A stretch of 64,000 nt of DNA from the NCBI RefSeq assembly GCF_000346485.2, contig NZ_KQ976354.1:1300789-1364788 (forward strand). Reading direction: 5' to 3'. The notes under the pieces were generated by a model. That model worked only from the letters and a program-made list of their open reading frames with translations, had not been told where the DNA came from and searched no databases. A program made the translations under genes and the position numbers. The stretch comes from Scytonema hofmannii PCC 7110 (GTDB lineage Bacteria > Cyanobacteriota > Cyanobacteriia > Cyanobacteriales > Nostocaceae). Every line of letters begins with the position of its first letter. Position 1 is the first letter of the stretch. Below are positions 45,692 through 55,677 of this stretch, one piece after another.

Positions 45692-48600
45692 ATGCAGGAT
45701 TTTAAACAAATCGAACAAAGTTTGAGTTCACAATCTTCTTTTGAAGAAACACCAACTTATAGTAATGGTAATGGGGAAAAGAGTCAGGTAAAAGGAGATT
45801 TTGATTTACAAAAAGCGTTGGGTTTAGTAACTGCTATAAAGATAGATTTACAACAAGAGGGGCATTCCGTTAAACCAGAAGCTCGTGACAAAATTCTGCA
45901 ATTGGAAAAATGTGTTCAGGAATTACAGACACAGTTTGAAATTGATTTAGCGATCGCAACCGAGCAACACAGCAAGCAGGAGCGACAACAGTTGTGGGGA
46001 ATTCTGAATCAGATGCACCAGACAACAAGTGTCGATATCTTGTCAAGAACCACAGCCACTGAGATTCGCAAACTCTTACAAGTAGATCGTGGATTAATTT
46101 ATCGTTTTCAGTCTGACAAGCAAGGCATGGTATTGGCTGAATCGATGACATCCGGTTACACACCAACTCTAGGGGAATATTTACCAGCACTTGTGTTTGG
46201 GATAGAATCTCGAGCAAATTGCGAACAACCAGTTATCGCGCTTAACAATATTTATGAAAACGCTTTTAGTGCCTACCAGATCCAGCTTCTCAAACAATTC
46301 CAGATCGAGGCTAGTTTGAGTCTACCGATTGTACTAGAAGGGCAAGTTTGGGGACTACTTGTGGTTCAGCAATGTTCTCATGCCCGAAAGTGGAAAGAAA
46401 CAGAGTTAAACTTGCTATATCATATTGTTGCTGAATTCAAGCTGAAATTACAAACACTAGAGCTTCAAACCCAAAGGCATGAAGAAGCCAAGCAAGAAAA
46501 AGTTTTGGCTCAAATCCTGCAAAAAATCCCTCCGTCTTCTGATGCGAGCACGACTCTTGGTAACATTACCCAGCAACTGCGGCAGTTTTTCAAAGCTGAT
46601 AGAGTAGCCGTTTACCGATTTTACCCCGATTGGAGTGGTGAATTTATTGCTGAGTCAGTTGGTGCAGGCTGGATATCTTTGATTCAAGAGCAAGAGAAAG
46701 ACAGTACTTTTCATTCAGAGAATAAAGTAGATTCCGATCTCTGTACTGTAAAGTTGTTAGGCAATCCGGTAGCCCGTTCCACCGATTCTTATATGAAAGA
46801 TACACAAGGTGGAAGCTTTGTTATAGGAAAGGGGGTGAAGCGGGTTGATGACATCTCAACCGCAGGCTTTTCCGATTGCTACTTAAAAACACAGGAAAAA
46901 TACCAGGCTAAGGCTTATATCATAGCTCCTATTTTTGAAGGGGAACAACTTTGGGGGTTAATGGCCGTTTTTCAAAACTCTAGTCCCCGACACTGGCAAG
47001 ATTCTGAAGTGACACTGCTGTCGCTCGCGAGCAGTCGTCTGAGTACTATCCTCAAGCAAGCTGAATCAGCCGCACAACTCCAGCAAAAATCAGAGCAGAT
47101 TGTAGCAGAAAGAGAGCGATCGCTAACGCGTGTGATAGAGAGAATACGTCAACCTATAGACATCAATGTCATTTTAAAAATGACAACTCAAGAAATCCGA
47201 GCTCTATTAAAAGCGGAACGAGCCGTAGTTTACCGTTTTGAGGAAGACTGGAGTGGAGAGTTTGTTGCTGAGTCAGTTGCGAATGGTTGGATTTCTATGT
47301 TGCAGGAACAGTCAGAAAATCCACTCCTGCGAGAAAATGTCAGTGAGTGCAGTGCAAAAATCCTTGGAGGCGGTAATTCTAAAGTTACAGACACCTACTT
47401 ACAACAAACCCAAGCAGGGCAATTTACAACACCAGCAAACTTTAGAGTTGTTAACGATATTCGCCAAGCTGGATTTTCACCTTGTTACCTTGATGTTTTA
47501 GAACAACAGTATCAAGCTAGAGCTTATATTATTGCTCCCATTATCAAAGGCAATCATCTCTGGGGTTTGTTAGCAGCCTACCAAAACTCCAGTCCCCGCC
47601 AATGGGAAGAATCAGAAATTAAAGTTCTCACTCAAGTTAGCAATCAACTGGGAGTAGCCATACAGCAAGCAGAATACCTGAAACAACTCAAAGAACAGTC
47701 TGCTCAGATCGCCAAAACAGCAGAGATAGAAAGATCTGTTGCCAAAGTCATTGACAAAATTCGTCAATCATCAGATATAGAGACGATTTTTAAGACAGCT
47801 GCTCAAGAAATTCGCAAACTTCTAAATCTAGAACGAGTTACCATTTATAAATTCCGTCCAAATTATTTTGGTGATTTCGTTGTGGAGTCTGAATCTGGAG
47901 GATGGCCAAAATTAGTAGGTAGTGGTTGGGAAGACGCCTATTTAAACGAACATCAAGGCGGGAGGTTCCGCAACAATGAACCCTTTATTGTAGATGATAT
48001 TTACAATCGCGGTTTTGTCGATTGCCATATTGAAGCTTTAGAGAAATTTGGAGTTAAATCTTGCTTAGTTGTTTCTATATTCCAAGGGCAGAAACTTTGG
48101 GGATTGCTCTCTGCTTTTCAACACAGCGGACCCCGACACTGGGAAGACATAGAAGTCAAAATATTGACACAAATTGGCTTGCAACTGGGAGTCGCGCTGC
48201 AACAGGCGGAGTATATTGAGGAACTACGCGTACAATCACAAAGGTTAGCCAAATCTGTAGAACAAGGAAGTGCTTATAGCAAACTTGTTTACAGACTGGG
48301 ACTGGCTCTGATTCAAGAGAATTTTTTACTAGACAACCTTTTGCAAATGGCTGTTCAGGAATTGCGGAGACAATTAAAGACGAGTAGAGTTGCTATCTAC
48401 CGCTTTAATTCTGATTGGGGTGGTGAATTTGTGGTAGAGGATGTGCATAGTGATTGGATAAAAGTTGTCGGAACTGAGTTGGCCCGGACAGAAGATACAT
48501 ATCTTCACGAAACAAAAGGCGGTCGCTATCGCCGCAAAGAAACCCTCAGTGTCAACAATATCTATACTGTAGGGCATGAAGAATGCCACGTTCAACTCCT

Positions 48601-49834
48601 GGAACAGTGGGGAACAAAGGCTTACATGATTGCACCCATTTTTAAAGGCGATCAACTTTGGGGGCTATTAGGGGCTTATCAGAATGACGAACCGCGCCAA
48701 TGGGAACAAATAGATGTTAACTTGCTAGCTCAGGTAGGAGTCCAAATCGGTCTTGCGTTACAACAAGCAGATTACTTAGAGAAATTGCGCTCTTCAGCAC
48801 AGCAACTTTCAGAAGCAGGCGCACGAGAAAAAGCAGCAAAAGAACAATTGCAGATGGAAGTGATTCAGTTATTATCTGCGGTACAACCAGCAATGAGAGG
48901 GGATCTAACCGTTCGAGCAACGGTTACAGAAGGTGAAGTTGGTACAATTGCCGATGTTTACAACAACATCTTACAAAGTCTGCGAAAGATTATCATGCAA
49001 GTGCAGACCTCTTCGAGAAAAGTTGCCCAAACATCCCAAGCAAGCGTTGCTTCTATCGTTGGTTTAGCCAACCAAGCACATCAACAATTTCAGTCGCTTA
49101 ACAATGCTTTAGAGCAAATGCAGACAATGGCAAATTCCACCAAAGCTGTAGCAACAAACGCGCAACAGGTAGAAGCCGCCGCTCAACAAACCAATCAAAT
49201 TGTGCAGCACGGGGATGCAGCTATGAACCGTACTGTAGATGGGATTCTTGAGATTCGGGAAACAGTTGCAGAAACTAGCAAACGCCTCAAGCGCTTCTCG
49301 GAAGCTTCTCAAAAAGTTTCTAAAGTTGTCAATTTGATCGGTCACTTTACCACTCAAACTCAACTGCTTGCTCTCAATGCAGCCATTGAAGCCACCAAAG
49401 CAGGGCAATACGGACGCGGTTTTGCCGTTGTTGCAGATGAAGTAAGAACTTTAGCACGTCAATCAGCTGATGCAGCAACGGAGATTGAGCAACTGGTTGA
49501 AGACATCCAAAAAGGTACGGCAGAAGTTTCCATGGCGATGGAACACGCCATTCAGCAAGTTGCTTCCGGAACAATGCAAGTTCATGAAGCCCGCCAAAAT
49601 CTCAATGCAATTGTTGCTGCAACTAACCAAATTAGTCAGCTTGTGGAGGGTATTACTCAAGCAACACAAGTACAAACACAACAGTTTGAGTCAGTGACAC
49701 AAACCATGACACAAGTGGCCGCTATTGCTAATACAACCCAGGAGAATTCTATCGAGATTTCTACCTCTTTTAAAGAACTTCTCAGCATGGCACAAAATCT
49801 TCAGACAAGTGCTGACCAGTTTAAGGTTGATTAA
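45692..49834 (+). CDS. methyl-accepting phototaxis receptor with five GAF domains
   Basis: 1380 residues from the ATG at 45692 (the frame is open further upstream but runs through the hairpin). Five tandem GAF domains are visible, at about 100-255, 270-456, 476-660, 683-840 and 860-1030. GAF4 ([15 protein letters not shown]) and GAF5 ([16 protein letters not shown]) carry the Cys-His of bilin-binding cyanobacteriochromes; GAF2 and GAF3 have Cys-Tyr (DCYLK, PCYLD); GAF1 has none. A HAMP-like linker and the signalling domain with [17 protein letters not shown] (about 1246) follow. No membrane helix is seen, so it may be soluble. It matches PixJ/PtxD receptors that direct phototaxis of motile filaments. 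Confidence 0.9.
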   Translation: MQDFKQIEQSLSSQSSFEETPTYSNGNGEKSQVKGDFDLQKALGLVTAIKIDLQQEGHSVKPEARDKILQLEKCVQELQTQFEIDLAIATEQHSKQERQQLWGILNQMHQTTSVDILSRTTATEIRKLLQVDRGLIYRFQSDKQGMVLAESMTSGYTPTLGEYLPALVFGIESRANCEQPVIALNNIYENAFSAYQIQLLKQFQIEASLSLPIVLEGQVWGLLVVQQCSHARKWKETELNLLYHIVAEFKLKLQTLELQTQRHEEAKQEKVLAQILQKIPPSSDASTTLGNITQQLRQFFKADRVAVYRFYPDWSGEFIAESVGAGWISLIQEQEKDSTFHSENKVDSDLCTVKLLGNPVARSTDSYMKDTQGGSFVIGKGVKRVDDISTAGFSDCYLKTQEKYQAKAYIIAPIFEGEQLWGLMAVFQNSSPRHWQDSEVTLLSLASSRLSTILKQAESAAQLQQKSEQIVAERERSLTRVIERIRQPIDINVILKMTTQEIRALLKAERAVVYRFEEDWSGEFVAESVANGWISMLQEQSENPLLRENVSECSAKILGGGNSKVTDTYLQQTQAGQFTTPANFRVVNDIRQAGFSPCYLDVLEQQYQARAYIIAPIIKGNHLWGLLAAYQNSSPRQWEESEIKVLTQVSNQLGVAIQQAEYLKQLKEQSAQIAKTAEIERSVAKVIDKIRQSSDIETIFKTAAQEIRKLLNLERVTIYKFRPNYFGDFVVESESGGWPKLVGSGWEDAYLNEHQGGRFRNNEPFIVDDIYNRGFVDCHIEALEKFGVKSCLVVSIFQGQKLWGLLSAFQHSGPRHWEDIEVKILTQIGLQLGVALQQAEYIEELRVQSQRLAKSVEQGSAYSKLVYRLGLALIQENFLLDNLLQMAVQELRRQLKTSRVAIYRFNSDWGGEFVVEDVHSDWIKVVGTELARTEDTYLHETKGGRYRRKETLSVNNIYTVGHEECHVQLLEQWGTKAYMIAPIFKGDQLWGLLGAYQNDEPRQWEQIDVNLLAQVGVQIGLALQQADYLEKLRSSAQQLSEAGAREKAAKEQLQMEVIQLLSAVQPAMRGDLTVRATVTEGEVGTIADVYNNILQSLRKIIMQVQTSSRKVAQTSQASVASIVGLANQAHQQFQSLNNALEQMQTMANSTKAVATNAQQVEAAAQQTNQIVQHGDAAMNRTVDGILEIRETVAETSKRLKRFSEASQKVSKVVNLIGHFTTQTQLLALNAAIEATKAGQYGRGFAVVADEVRTLARQSADAATEIEQLVEDIQKGTAEVSMAMEHAIQQVASGTMQVHEARQNLNAIVAATNQISQLVEGITQATQVQTQQFESVTQTMTQVAAIANTTQENSIEISTSFKELLSMAQNLQTSADQFKVD

Positions 49835-49837
49835 TAA

Positions 49838-49995
49838 AGGGTTAGTGGTTGGTGGTTAGTCGTTAGTGGTTAGTGGTTAGTGGTTAGTGGTTAGTAGCTC
49901 AAACTTTCTGATTCCTAATCTCCAATCCCCAATCCCTAATCTCTAACCCCCAATCCAAAATCTAAAATCCAAAATCTAAAATCCAAAATTGTCCA
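49838..49995. repeat. mixed short tandem repeats before cheA
   Basis: Two repeat types side by side: GTTAGTG heptads (49846-49895), then CCAATCCCCAATCC and AAAATCCAAAATC units (49915-49990). They fill the entire gap between the receptor and cheA genes. The second type reappears inside cheA. Confidence 0.85.
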
Positions 49996-52848
49996 ATGAC
50001 ATTTCACGAGCAAAGTTATCAATATTTTCTCCAAGAAGCTCAAGAACTGCTGCAAGAAATAGAACAAGAATTGTTCGGTCTTCGAGAGAGCTATGATATT
50101 AACAAAGTCTATAATTTGATGCGAGCAACTCATACTTTAAAAGGTGCAGCAGCTAGCATCAGTTTAGAAACGATCGCAACTGTAGCTCACTCTTTAGAAG
50201 ATATTTTTAGAGCTATCTGTAAACCTAATTTATTGATTGAGCCAGAAGTTGAAGCTTTACTTTTTGAGAGTTATGAATGTCTTTATCTCTCCTTAAATGC
50301 TGAATTCACGGGCAGATCTCTTAATGAGGCTGAGATTCTTGACCAAATAGCTGCGATTTTTGCACAATTGCAAGAACAGATGGGAGACTCTTTTAGATTA
50401 GAAGCCGATCTTCCTAACTCAGAAGAACTAGGTTTCGATTTAACAAAATCTATATTTGAAATAGGTGTAACCCAACGGTTAGATGAACTAGCAGCAGTTA
50501 TAGCTAGTGTTAACTCCGAAGAAATTTCTTCTCTATTAAGAACTCAGGCTGAAGTTTTCTTCGGTTTGGGTGAATCATTAAATTTACCAGGATTTCAAGC
50601 TATTTCCAAAGCAGTACTCACTGCTTTAGAAAACTATCCAAGTCAAGCGGTGACCATTGCTCGTATTGCTCTAGTCAACTTTCAAGAAGCTAGAACATCA
50701 GTATTAAATGGCGATCGCACCCAAGGCGGTCAACCCTCGCGGGCTTTACAGCAACTTGGCGCACTACGCACTTATGCAACAGAAACAATCCTCGACTCAT
50801 GCAATAAACCAGCCCCAAATTTCCTAAAATCAGAACAAGCCACTCCAGTTTCCCATTCTCCCCCTCCCTTTTCTAGCACTGTCAGAGTCAATGTTGAGCA
50901 TTTAGAACAACTTAATTATTTCATTGGAGAACTACTTACCAACCAAAATCGTCAGTCTTTACAAAACGAACAACTATGGAACGCGATTCGAGTTCTTTTT
51001 TCTCGGTTAGAAAAACATCAACAGCAACTTAATGAATTACAAGATTGCTTAATTGGGGACTGGGGACTGGAGAGATGGAAAGATGGGGAGATGGGGAGAT
51101 GGGGAGATGGGGAGATGGGGAGGACTCTACCACCTCACCCCCTTACCCCCCAATCCAAAATCCAAAATCCAAAATCCAAAATTCAATCACTTCTTGAAGA
51201 CACCGTACAATTGATAGAAGCCTCCGAAGAAGTAGAAATGTATGCTCGCCAGTCTCAAGAGACCCTTGAAAAACAGCGTCGATTGCTAACCGATACTCGC
51301 GATTCTCTCATGGAAGCCCGGATGCTACCTTTAGGAAATCTTTTTGAGCGGTTTCCTCGTATCCTGCAAAAATTAGAAATTGTACATAAAAAACAGATTA
51401 CACTAGAGTTTCAAGGGAGCGATACTCTGGTAGATAAAGCAGTTGTTGAGCGGCTATACGATCCCCTATTGCACTTAGTTCGCAATGCCTTTGACCACGG
51501 AATTGAAACTCCTTCTACCCGACAAAAATGGGGTAAGCCAGAAAAAGGTGTCATTGAAATTCGCGCTTACCATCAGGGTAGATATTTGATAGTTGAAGTT
51601 CAGGATGATGGCCAAGGATTGGATTTTGAAAAGATTCGCACTAAGGCAGTAAAAGAGCGATTAGTTTCACCTCAATATGCCAGTCAATTAACTCATGAGC
51701 AACTTATTGATTTATTATTTGAACCAGGGTTTTCTACAGCTTCTACTGTGAATGACCTCTCCGGACGGGGTATGGGTCTTGATGTGGTTCGCACTCATTT
51801 ACGAGCAATTCAAGGTACAGTTTCAGTCTATTCTGAACCACATCAAGGGACAATGTTTAGACTTCAAATTCCTCTGAGCTTGACCATTGATAAATTATTA
51901 GTGTGTCAAGCAGGTGAGAAAATTTATGGTTTATTTGCTAATGCGATCGAGGAAATTGTCATTCCTACAGTTGAGCAAGTTAGATGCTGGGATAGTGGCA
52001 AAGCCCTTCGATGGTGTAAAGGGAATACGGAAACTCTCATCCCTATTTACCAACTCGCCACAGCCTTAAATTATTCCTCATCGGTTACTCAATTCCCAGT
52101 CTCTAGGCTGAAACGTTCTTTTATTGAAAAGGGGCATAAAATCATGCCTCTCATTCTCCTTCGCTGTCAGGATCGACTTTTAGGTTTAGAAGTCGATCAA
52201 CTTTTTGGAGACCTTGAATTGGCGATCCGTCCTTTAGGAAGTGCGATCGCACCACCTCCTTATGTTTATGGAGGTAGCATTCTCGCTGATGGTCAGCTTA
52301 CGCTTGTCCTAGATGGAACTGCATTAATCAATCATTTGTCCGAACAGCAAACTCATGAGAGTGCCAACAACTTTACAAGTTCAGTCCCTCTCATTCCAAA
52401 CTTGAAGCATCAGCAATTACCAATTCAAACGCGTGCTGCTTTAGCAGCAGCACCAAATTTTGAGGAAAAACCATGTAAAACAATTCTACTTGTAGATGAT
52501 TCCATCACTGTACGCCAAACTCTAGCGTTAACTTTACAAAAAGCCGGTTATCAAGTCATTCAAGCAAAAGATGGTTATGAAGCTATTGAACAAATTCGTT
52601 ACCATGCCGATATCCAGTTAATTTTCTGCGATATCGAAATGCCTCGAATGAATGGATTTGAGTTTCTAAAAAACCGTCAACAAGACCCTAGTTTATCAGA
52701 TATTCCAGTTGTTATGTTGACTTCTCGAAGTAGTGATAAACATCGGATGCTTGCTTTTAAATTAGGAGCAAATGCTTATATTACTAAGCCTTATTTAGAA
52801 CATATGCTGTTAACAACAGTCACAGATGTATTAGAGAAGAAAAATTAA
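49996..52848 (+). CDS. hybrid CheA histidine kinase / response regulator (PixL-like)
   Basis: 950 residues. Order: Hpt domain with phospho-acceptor His46 (RATHTLKGAA), dimerisation helices (about 290-455), kinase domain with N-box HLVRNAFDHG (about 493), G1 VQDDGQGLD, G2 GRGMGLDVV, CheW-like domain (LTIDKLLVCQAGEKIYGLFA), and a C-terminal receiver (ILLVDDSITVRQ; Asp in FCDIEMPRMNG; Lys in YITKP). It should autophosphorylate under receptor control and phosphorylate the CheY and PATAN proteins. Residues about 351-397 are encoded by short tandem repeats (ERWKDGEMGRWGDGEM, PQSKIQNPKSKIQ) inserted in frame between two dimerisation helices. Confidence 0.92.
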   Translation: MTFHEQSYQYFLQEAQELLQEIEQELFGLRESYDINKVYNLMRATHTLKGAAASISLETIATVAHSLEDIFRAICKPNLLIEPEVEALLFESYECLYLSLNAEFTGRSLNEAEILDQIAAIFAQLQEQMGDSFRLEADLPNSEELGFDLTKSIFEIGVTQRLDELAAVIASVNSEEISSLLRTQAEVFFGLGESLNLPGFQAISKAVLTALENYPSQAVTIARIALVNFQEARTSVLNGDRTQGGQPSRALQQLGALRTYATETILDSCNKPAPNFLKSEQATPVSHSPPPFSSTVRVNVEHLEQLNYFIGELLTNQNRQSLQNEQLWNAIRVLFSRLEKHQQQLNELQDCLIGDWGLERWKDGEMGRWGDGEMGRTLPPHPLTPQSKIQNPKSKIQSLLEDTVQLIEASEEVEMYARQSQETLEKQRRLLTDTRDSLMEARMLPLGNLFERFPRILQKLEIVHKKQITLEFQGSDTLVDKAVVERLYDPLLHLVRNAFDHGIETPSTRQKWGKPEKGVIEIRAYHQGRYLIVEVQDDGQGLDFEKIRTKAVKERLVSPQYASQLTHEQLIDLLFEPGFSTASTVNDLSGRGMGLDVVRTHLRAIQGTVSVYSEPHQGTMFRLQIPLSLTIDKLLVCQAGEKIYGLFANAIEEIVIPTVEQVRCWDSGKALRWCKGNTETLIPIYQLATALNYSSSVTQFPVSRLKRSFIEKGHKIMPLILLRCQDRLLGLEVDQLFGDLELAIRPLGSAIAPPPYVYGGSILADGQLTLVLDGTALINHLSEQQTHESANNFTSSVPLIPNLKHQQLPIQTRAALAAAPNFEEKPCKTILLVDDSITVRQTLALTLQKAGYQVIQAKDGYEAIEQIRYHADIQLIFCDIEMPRMNGFEFLKNRQQDPSLSDIPVVMLTSRSSDKHRMLAFKLGANAYITKPYLEHMLLTTVTDVLEKKN
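51049..51186 (+). repeat. tandem repeats inserted within cheA
   Basis: GGGGACTGGGGACTGG, then five ATGGGGAG units, then AATCCAAAATCCAAAATCCA. These are the same unit types found in intergenic spacers here (49915-49990, 62640-62735). The tract keeps the reading frame open and adds about 45 residues. Confidence 0.85.
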
Positions 52849-52863
52849 CCTTAGGCAAGAATT

Positions 52864-53331
52864 GTGAATAACGAAACAAATACAGAAAAATTTATTGTTT
52901 TTAAAGTAGCAGATTGTTTTTTAGCACTGTCTGTTAATGATGTGCTAAAGGTAATCAATTGTTCGGATATCAACAGTAAAAGACTGACAAAAATGGGGTT
53001 AGTTCAAATAGGCGAGCGCACGATTAGACTTTTGGATTTACAGCAACAGTTGAGTTTAGATAACTTACCTCAGTTGTCGGATAACGAATCATTTCTAGTG
53101 ATTACACGCGATGCAGAAGGAGAATTGTGTGGGGTACTAGTTCATGAACCACCCGATTTAGTCGAGTTACCACCCGAAACAATACGTCCGCTTCCAAAAT
53201 CCGACATTTACAGCAAAGCAACCCCTGACTTAGTCAGTCATGTAGCTGTTTTATCTTACCAAGAAACGATCAAAACTATTTTTCTGCTAAATTTAAAGCG
53301 TACCATAACAATTCCCAATACTGAATTTTAA
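52864..53331 (+). CDS. CheW-like protein, last gene of the phototaxis operon
   Basis: 155 residues with a GTG start 15 bases after cheA. The fold is CheW-like: FIVFKVADCFLALSVNDVLK, VIN, a turn around LVQIGERTIRLLDLQQQLSL, then FLVITRDAEGELCGVLVHEP. It is less conserved than the first CheW in the operon (no WRG motif) and may couple a different partner. No methyltransferase CheR or methylesterase CheB gene follows, as is usual for cyanobacterial pix/ptx clusters. Confidence 0.8.
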   Translation: MNNETNTEKFIVFKVADCFLALSVNDVLKVINCSDINSKRLTKMGLVQIGERTIRLLDLQQQLSLDNLPQLSDNESFLVITRDAEGELCGVLVHEPPDLVELPPETIRPLPKSDIYSKATPDLVSHVAVLSYQETIKTIFLLNLKRTITIPNTEF

Positions 53332-53453
53332 CTGTTTGACAGTAAACTGTGTTACGCTCTAATGGTTGAGAAATATTTTCGGTCATGTGACTGACATGGG
53401 ATAGACGCCTCTCCGAATCTAAATCTCTACACCCCTAATTTTGGAGGTCTTCT

Positions 53454-53696
53454 GTGTCAGTTTATATAGGTAATTTATCTAACGAGGTTGAAGACGAGCA
53501 ACTTAAGCAGGTTCTTTCAAGGTATGGATCTGTTAAGAGAATTTTAGTGTCTACAAAGCACAGAACTGGCGAAAAAAGGGGATTTGCTGTTGTAGAAATG
53601 GCAACGGATGCTCAGGAATCGGCAGCGATTGAGGCGTTGAGAGGAACTGAATGGATGGGGCATAGCCTCAAAGTTAGTAAACCTAAAACTGTCTAA
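53454..53696 (+). CDS. RNA-binding protein with RRM domain (Rbp)
   Basis: 80 residues from a GTG with GGAGG ten bases upstream. A single RRM: RNP2 VYIGNL at the N-terminus and RNP1 RGFAVVEM in the middle. Cyanobacterial Rbp proteins of this type bind RNA and are often cold-induced or involved in mRNA localisation near thylakoids. This one lacks the glycine-rich tail and thus resembles the short, non-Gly-tail members. Confidence 0.9.
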   Translation: MSVYIGNLSNEVEDEQLKQVLSRYGSVKRILVSTKHRTGEKRGFAVVEMATDAQESAAIEALRGTEWMGHSLKVSKPKTV

Positions 53697-53807
53697 GATA
53701 TATTTTTATGAGGTTTTAATGAATTGTATTCAAATTCGTACAGTTTTCATATAAATATCCTAGCTTTTGTTGCCTTTTAGTTTTTCCCCATTCAAAGAGA
53801 GTTTTTT

Positions 53808-54041
53808 ATGCTTAACAGCCCTTTACGTGAAGAACCTCGTAACAAGCGAGCTCCTGTCATTCGTACAACTAATGAGTTTGTGATTCTCGAATGGCTAAAA
53901 TCTAGTGGTCGCCTTATAGAGCGCACCCCTCAAGAATCTGAGTATTTGAATGAAGTAGAAGAAATTTCAGAGATAATAGACCTTGATGATATTCCCTACG
54001 ATCCTGAGGATGACGAAGTTGCGGTTGATTTAGAGGACTAG
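53808..54041 (+). CDS. conserved cyanobacterial small acidic protein (DUF3134-like)
   Basis: 77 residues. Starts MLNSPLREEPRNKRAPVI and has ILEWLKSSGRLIERTPQESE, ending in a strongly acidic tail (DIPYDPEDDEVAVDLED). By eye it matches the small cyanobacterial DUF3134 family of unknown role. The ATG is preceded by AGAGAG. It seems monocistronic and is followed by three hairpins. Confidence 0.65.
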   Translation: MLNSPLREEPRNKRAPVIRTTNEFVILEWLKSSGRLIERTPQESEYLNEVEEISEIIDLDDIPYDPEDDEVAVDLED

Positions 54042-54090
54042 CTTAAGGTTTTAGTCAAATCGCAAGTAGTTTATATACAACCTGTGGGAA

Positions 54091-54244
54091 TACATTATGG
54101 GGGCTTCGCCTCCCAATTAATGTATCGAAGCAGTCCCAATGAAAAATGCATTCCCTAGCTTGGTCAAGGAATGCATTTTTCACATCTTGCAGCTCGTTAC
54201 TATATCTTGCTATAACAGTGTTATGAACAAGAACACTGTTATAG
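54091..54244. repeat. three consecutive hairpins
   Basis: (1) TACATTA at 54091-54097 with TAATGTA ending at 54124, enclosing GGGGGCTTCGCCTCCC. (2) GAAAAATGCATTCC (54141-54154) with GGAATGCATTTTTC (54168-54181), perfect. (3) CTATAACAGTGTT (54210-54222) with AACACTGTTATAG (54232-54244), perfect. No reading frame is credible across them. Confidence 0.75.
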
Positions 54245-54313
54245 ATAGCGGTAATACAAACCTGCACCAACAAACCTTACAGTACTTGGGATTTGCGATC
54301 GCTTGTATATTAT

Positions 54314-54517
54314 TCAGATGAGAACCGCTATCATGCTGATTTGGAGTTTAGGTAATACGACTTCGTAGGAACTTTCTCGATTCTGAGTTGTTAGTGGGAC
54401 ATAGATGACCAAAGCCCGTGGTGGATTCGGATCGTAGCGAGAGACAATCACCACAGGTCGCATCTTTGCTGCCAGTCCCAAGTCAACAAGCCAAACTTCA
54501 GCTGGTTTTGGGTTCAT
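54314..54517 (-). pseudogene. PemK/MazF-like toxin, 3'-truncated
   Basis: 67 codons. The first 54 residues match PemK/MazF mRNA interferases well (KPAEVWLVDLGLAAKMRPVV, YVPLTTQNRESSYEVVLPKL). After VVLPKL, where intact proteins of about 110 residues continue, the sequence becomes unrelated and ends within 11 codons. The C-terminal half of the fold is lost. The start overlaps the antitoxin frame upstream by 20 bases. Confidence 0.75.
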
Positions 54518-54683
54518 CTAATAAATCTAATACTTCTTGCTCAACAACTCGTGAACGCAGAATATCTAAAACATCCTGGTCAGCCATTTCAATAATTTCT
54601 TATACATATTGCCGCACTTGTTCGGCAACATCAGGCTTCCATTGTCGGAATTTTGTGTCTAGCTTTTCTATCAGAGTATTCAT
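54498..54683 (-). pseudogene. antitoxin gene with in-frame TAA, partner of the PemK-like toxin
   Basis: The minus-strand frame reads MNTLIEKLDTKFRQWKPDVA, EQVRQYV, then TAA (54600-54602), then EIIEMADQDVLDILRSRVVE, QEVLDLLDEPKTS and stop, overlapping the toxin start. The stop replaces a residue in what looks like a continuous helical antitoxin (CAA to TAA would explain it). Both genes of this pair are thus broken. Confidence 0.6.
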
Positions 54684-54737
54684 CTATACTTTTGTATGTT
54701 TTTTAGCATTCTAAACATAGTACTAGTTTAGCAGTAT

Positions 54738-55040
54738 TTAACCTGCAAAAATTAGCAACTTCTTAAAAATAGAACGAATCAAATTTGATTCAAATTCTGG
54801 GTTTTGCGAGTTTCCTTTTTCTCTTGCTAAAATTTTGGGACTCCGACCTACATTGACGATCGCTCTTTTAAAAGTTTCATTCCCAGTTTGCTGCCAAAGA
54901 TACTGAGTGAATAGATAAGTAAAAGCTCCCTCACTAAAATCATTAAAGTTGGCATCAATTGCGTATTCGTCACGTTTAGCAGAGGCGATGATATTCCTCA
55001 GAGTTAAGAGTTCTCTGTTCCCTGTTGCCTGAAAATCTTC
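54738..55040 (-). pseudogene. caspase-family (metacaspase-like) protein fragment
   Basis: The frame from the ATG at 55040 encodes ASAKRDEYAIDANFNDFSEG, AFTYLFTQYLWQQTGNETFK, RAIVNVGRSPKILAREKGNS, QNPEFE. This corresponds to the end of the p20-like caspase domain of large cyanobacterial caspase-family proteins (G-F/V-F-T-Y-L-L-T-Q-YLWQQTGNE). The part with the catalytic His and Cys is missing upstream, where other sequence is found. A relic. Confidence 0.6.
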
Positions 55041-55161
55041 CATAATAAAAAGAGCGTATATGACAATGGGACACTTATGAATCCAGATACCTCTTTTAGC
55101 AGCACAGAACCCCTGGTTTATTATCACCAGCAACACTTGCACCGAACAATATCGGGACGAA

Positions 55162-55410
55162 TTGGAGAATATCGTTCGGGTATTGGCAAGCATCACCAAT
55201 ATTTCTCCAGAAGAGGTTAAACCATATATAGATACCTTGTTGCAGCAACTGCTCAACCGACAACAAGAACGCCCCTTCCATGAAACCGCAACAGCACAGG
55301 AGTGGGTAACAGCTTTTCGGGAATGGGCGGCTAGTCACCGTCATAACGCTCCTCCCCTGTCGGAATATGCGGTAAGCCGGCAAAACATATATGAGGATGA
55401 GAGACTGTAG
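55162..55410 (+). CDS. small protein, antitoxin-like C-terminus (uncertain start)
   Basis: 82 residues from TTG at 55162. The frame is open back to 55081, and a different frame from the ATG at 55078 (NPDTSFSSTEPLVYYHQQ) looks like its missing N-terminus, which would imply a frameshift. The C-terminus (EWVTAFREWAASHRHNAPPL, SEYAVSRQNIYEDERL) resembles small cyanobacterial antitoxins that precede PIN-domain toxins. Just after it a short frame GEDFNRYAGEITPVHP may be the end of such a toxin. All of this is by eye and tentative. Confidence 0.45.
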   Translation: MENIVRVLASITNISPEEVKPYIDTLLQQLLNRQQERPFHETATAQEWVTAFREWAASHRHNAPPLSEYAVSRQNIYEDERL

Positions 55411-55554
55411 TGGCGAAGATTTCAACCGTTATGCTGGAGAAATCACTCCCGTACATCCAACCGCCATCACATCAATTTGATGGTTGCAATATTCCCAACA
55501 ACTCCTGCAAAGTCACCGAATCTGAAAAATGTCAGACTACAGCGCGATCGCAAT

Positions 55555-55651
55555 TTACAGCCATTTTCAAGTAAATAGACCACATCTGTAAGAGCGCAAT
55601 GCCTTGCGCCCCTACCAACGGTGTAGTTCATTTAGGTGAAAACTGCTGTAA
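55555..55651. mobile_element. MITE-like palindromic element, copy 2
   Basis: 97 bases, TTACAGCCATTTTCAAGTAA ... AACTGCTGTAA, matching the copy at 11878-11975 along its whole length with scattered differences in the GC-rich core. Confidence 0.75.
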
Positions 55652-55677
55652 TTGAAGCTACAGTCCATTGCCTACAA

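Noticed and set aside
54055-54321. Two frames of 60-72 codons on opposite strands across the triple hairpin
   Set aside because: They are products of the palindromes and read into each other; neither has a ribosome binding site or family match.
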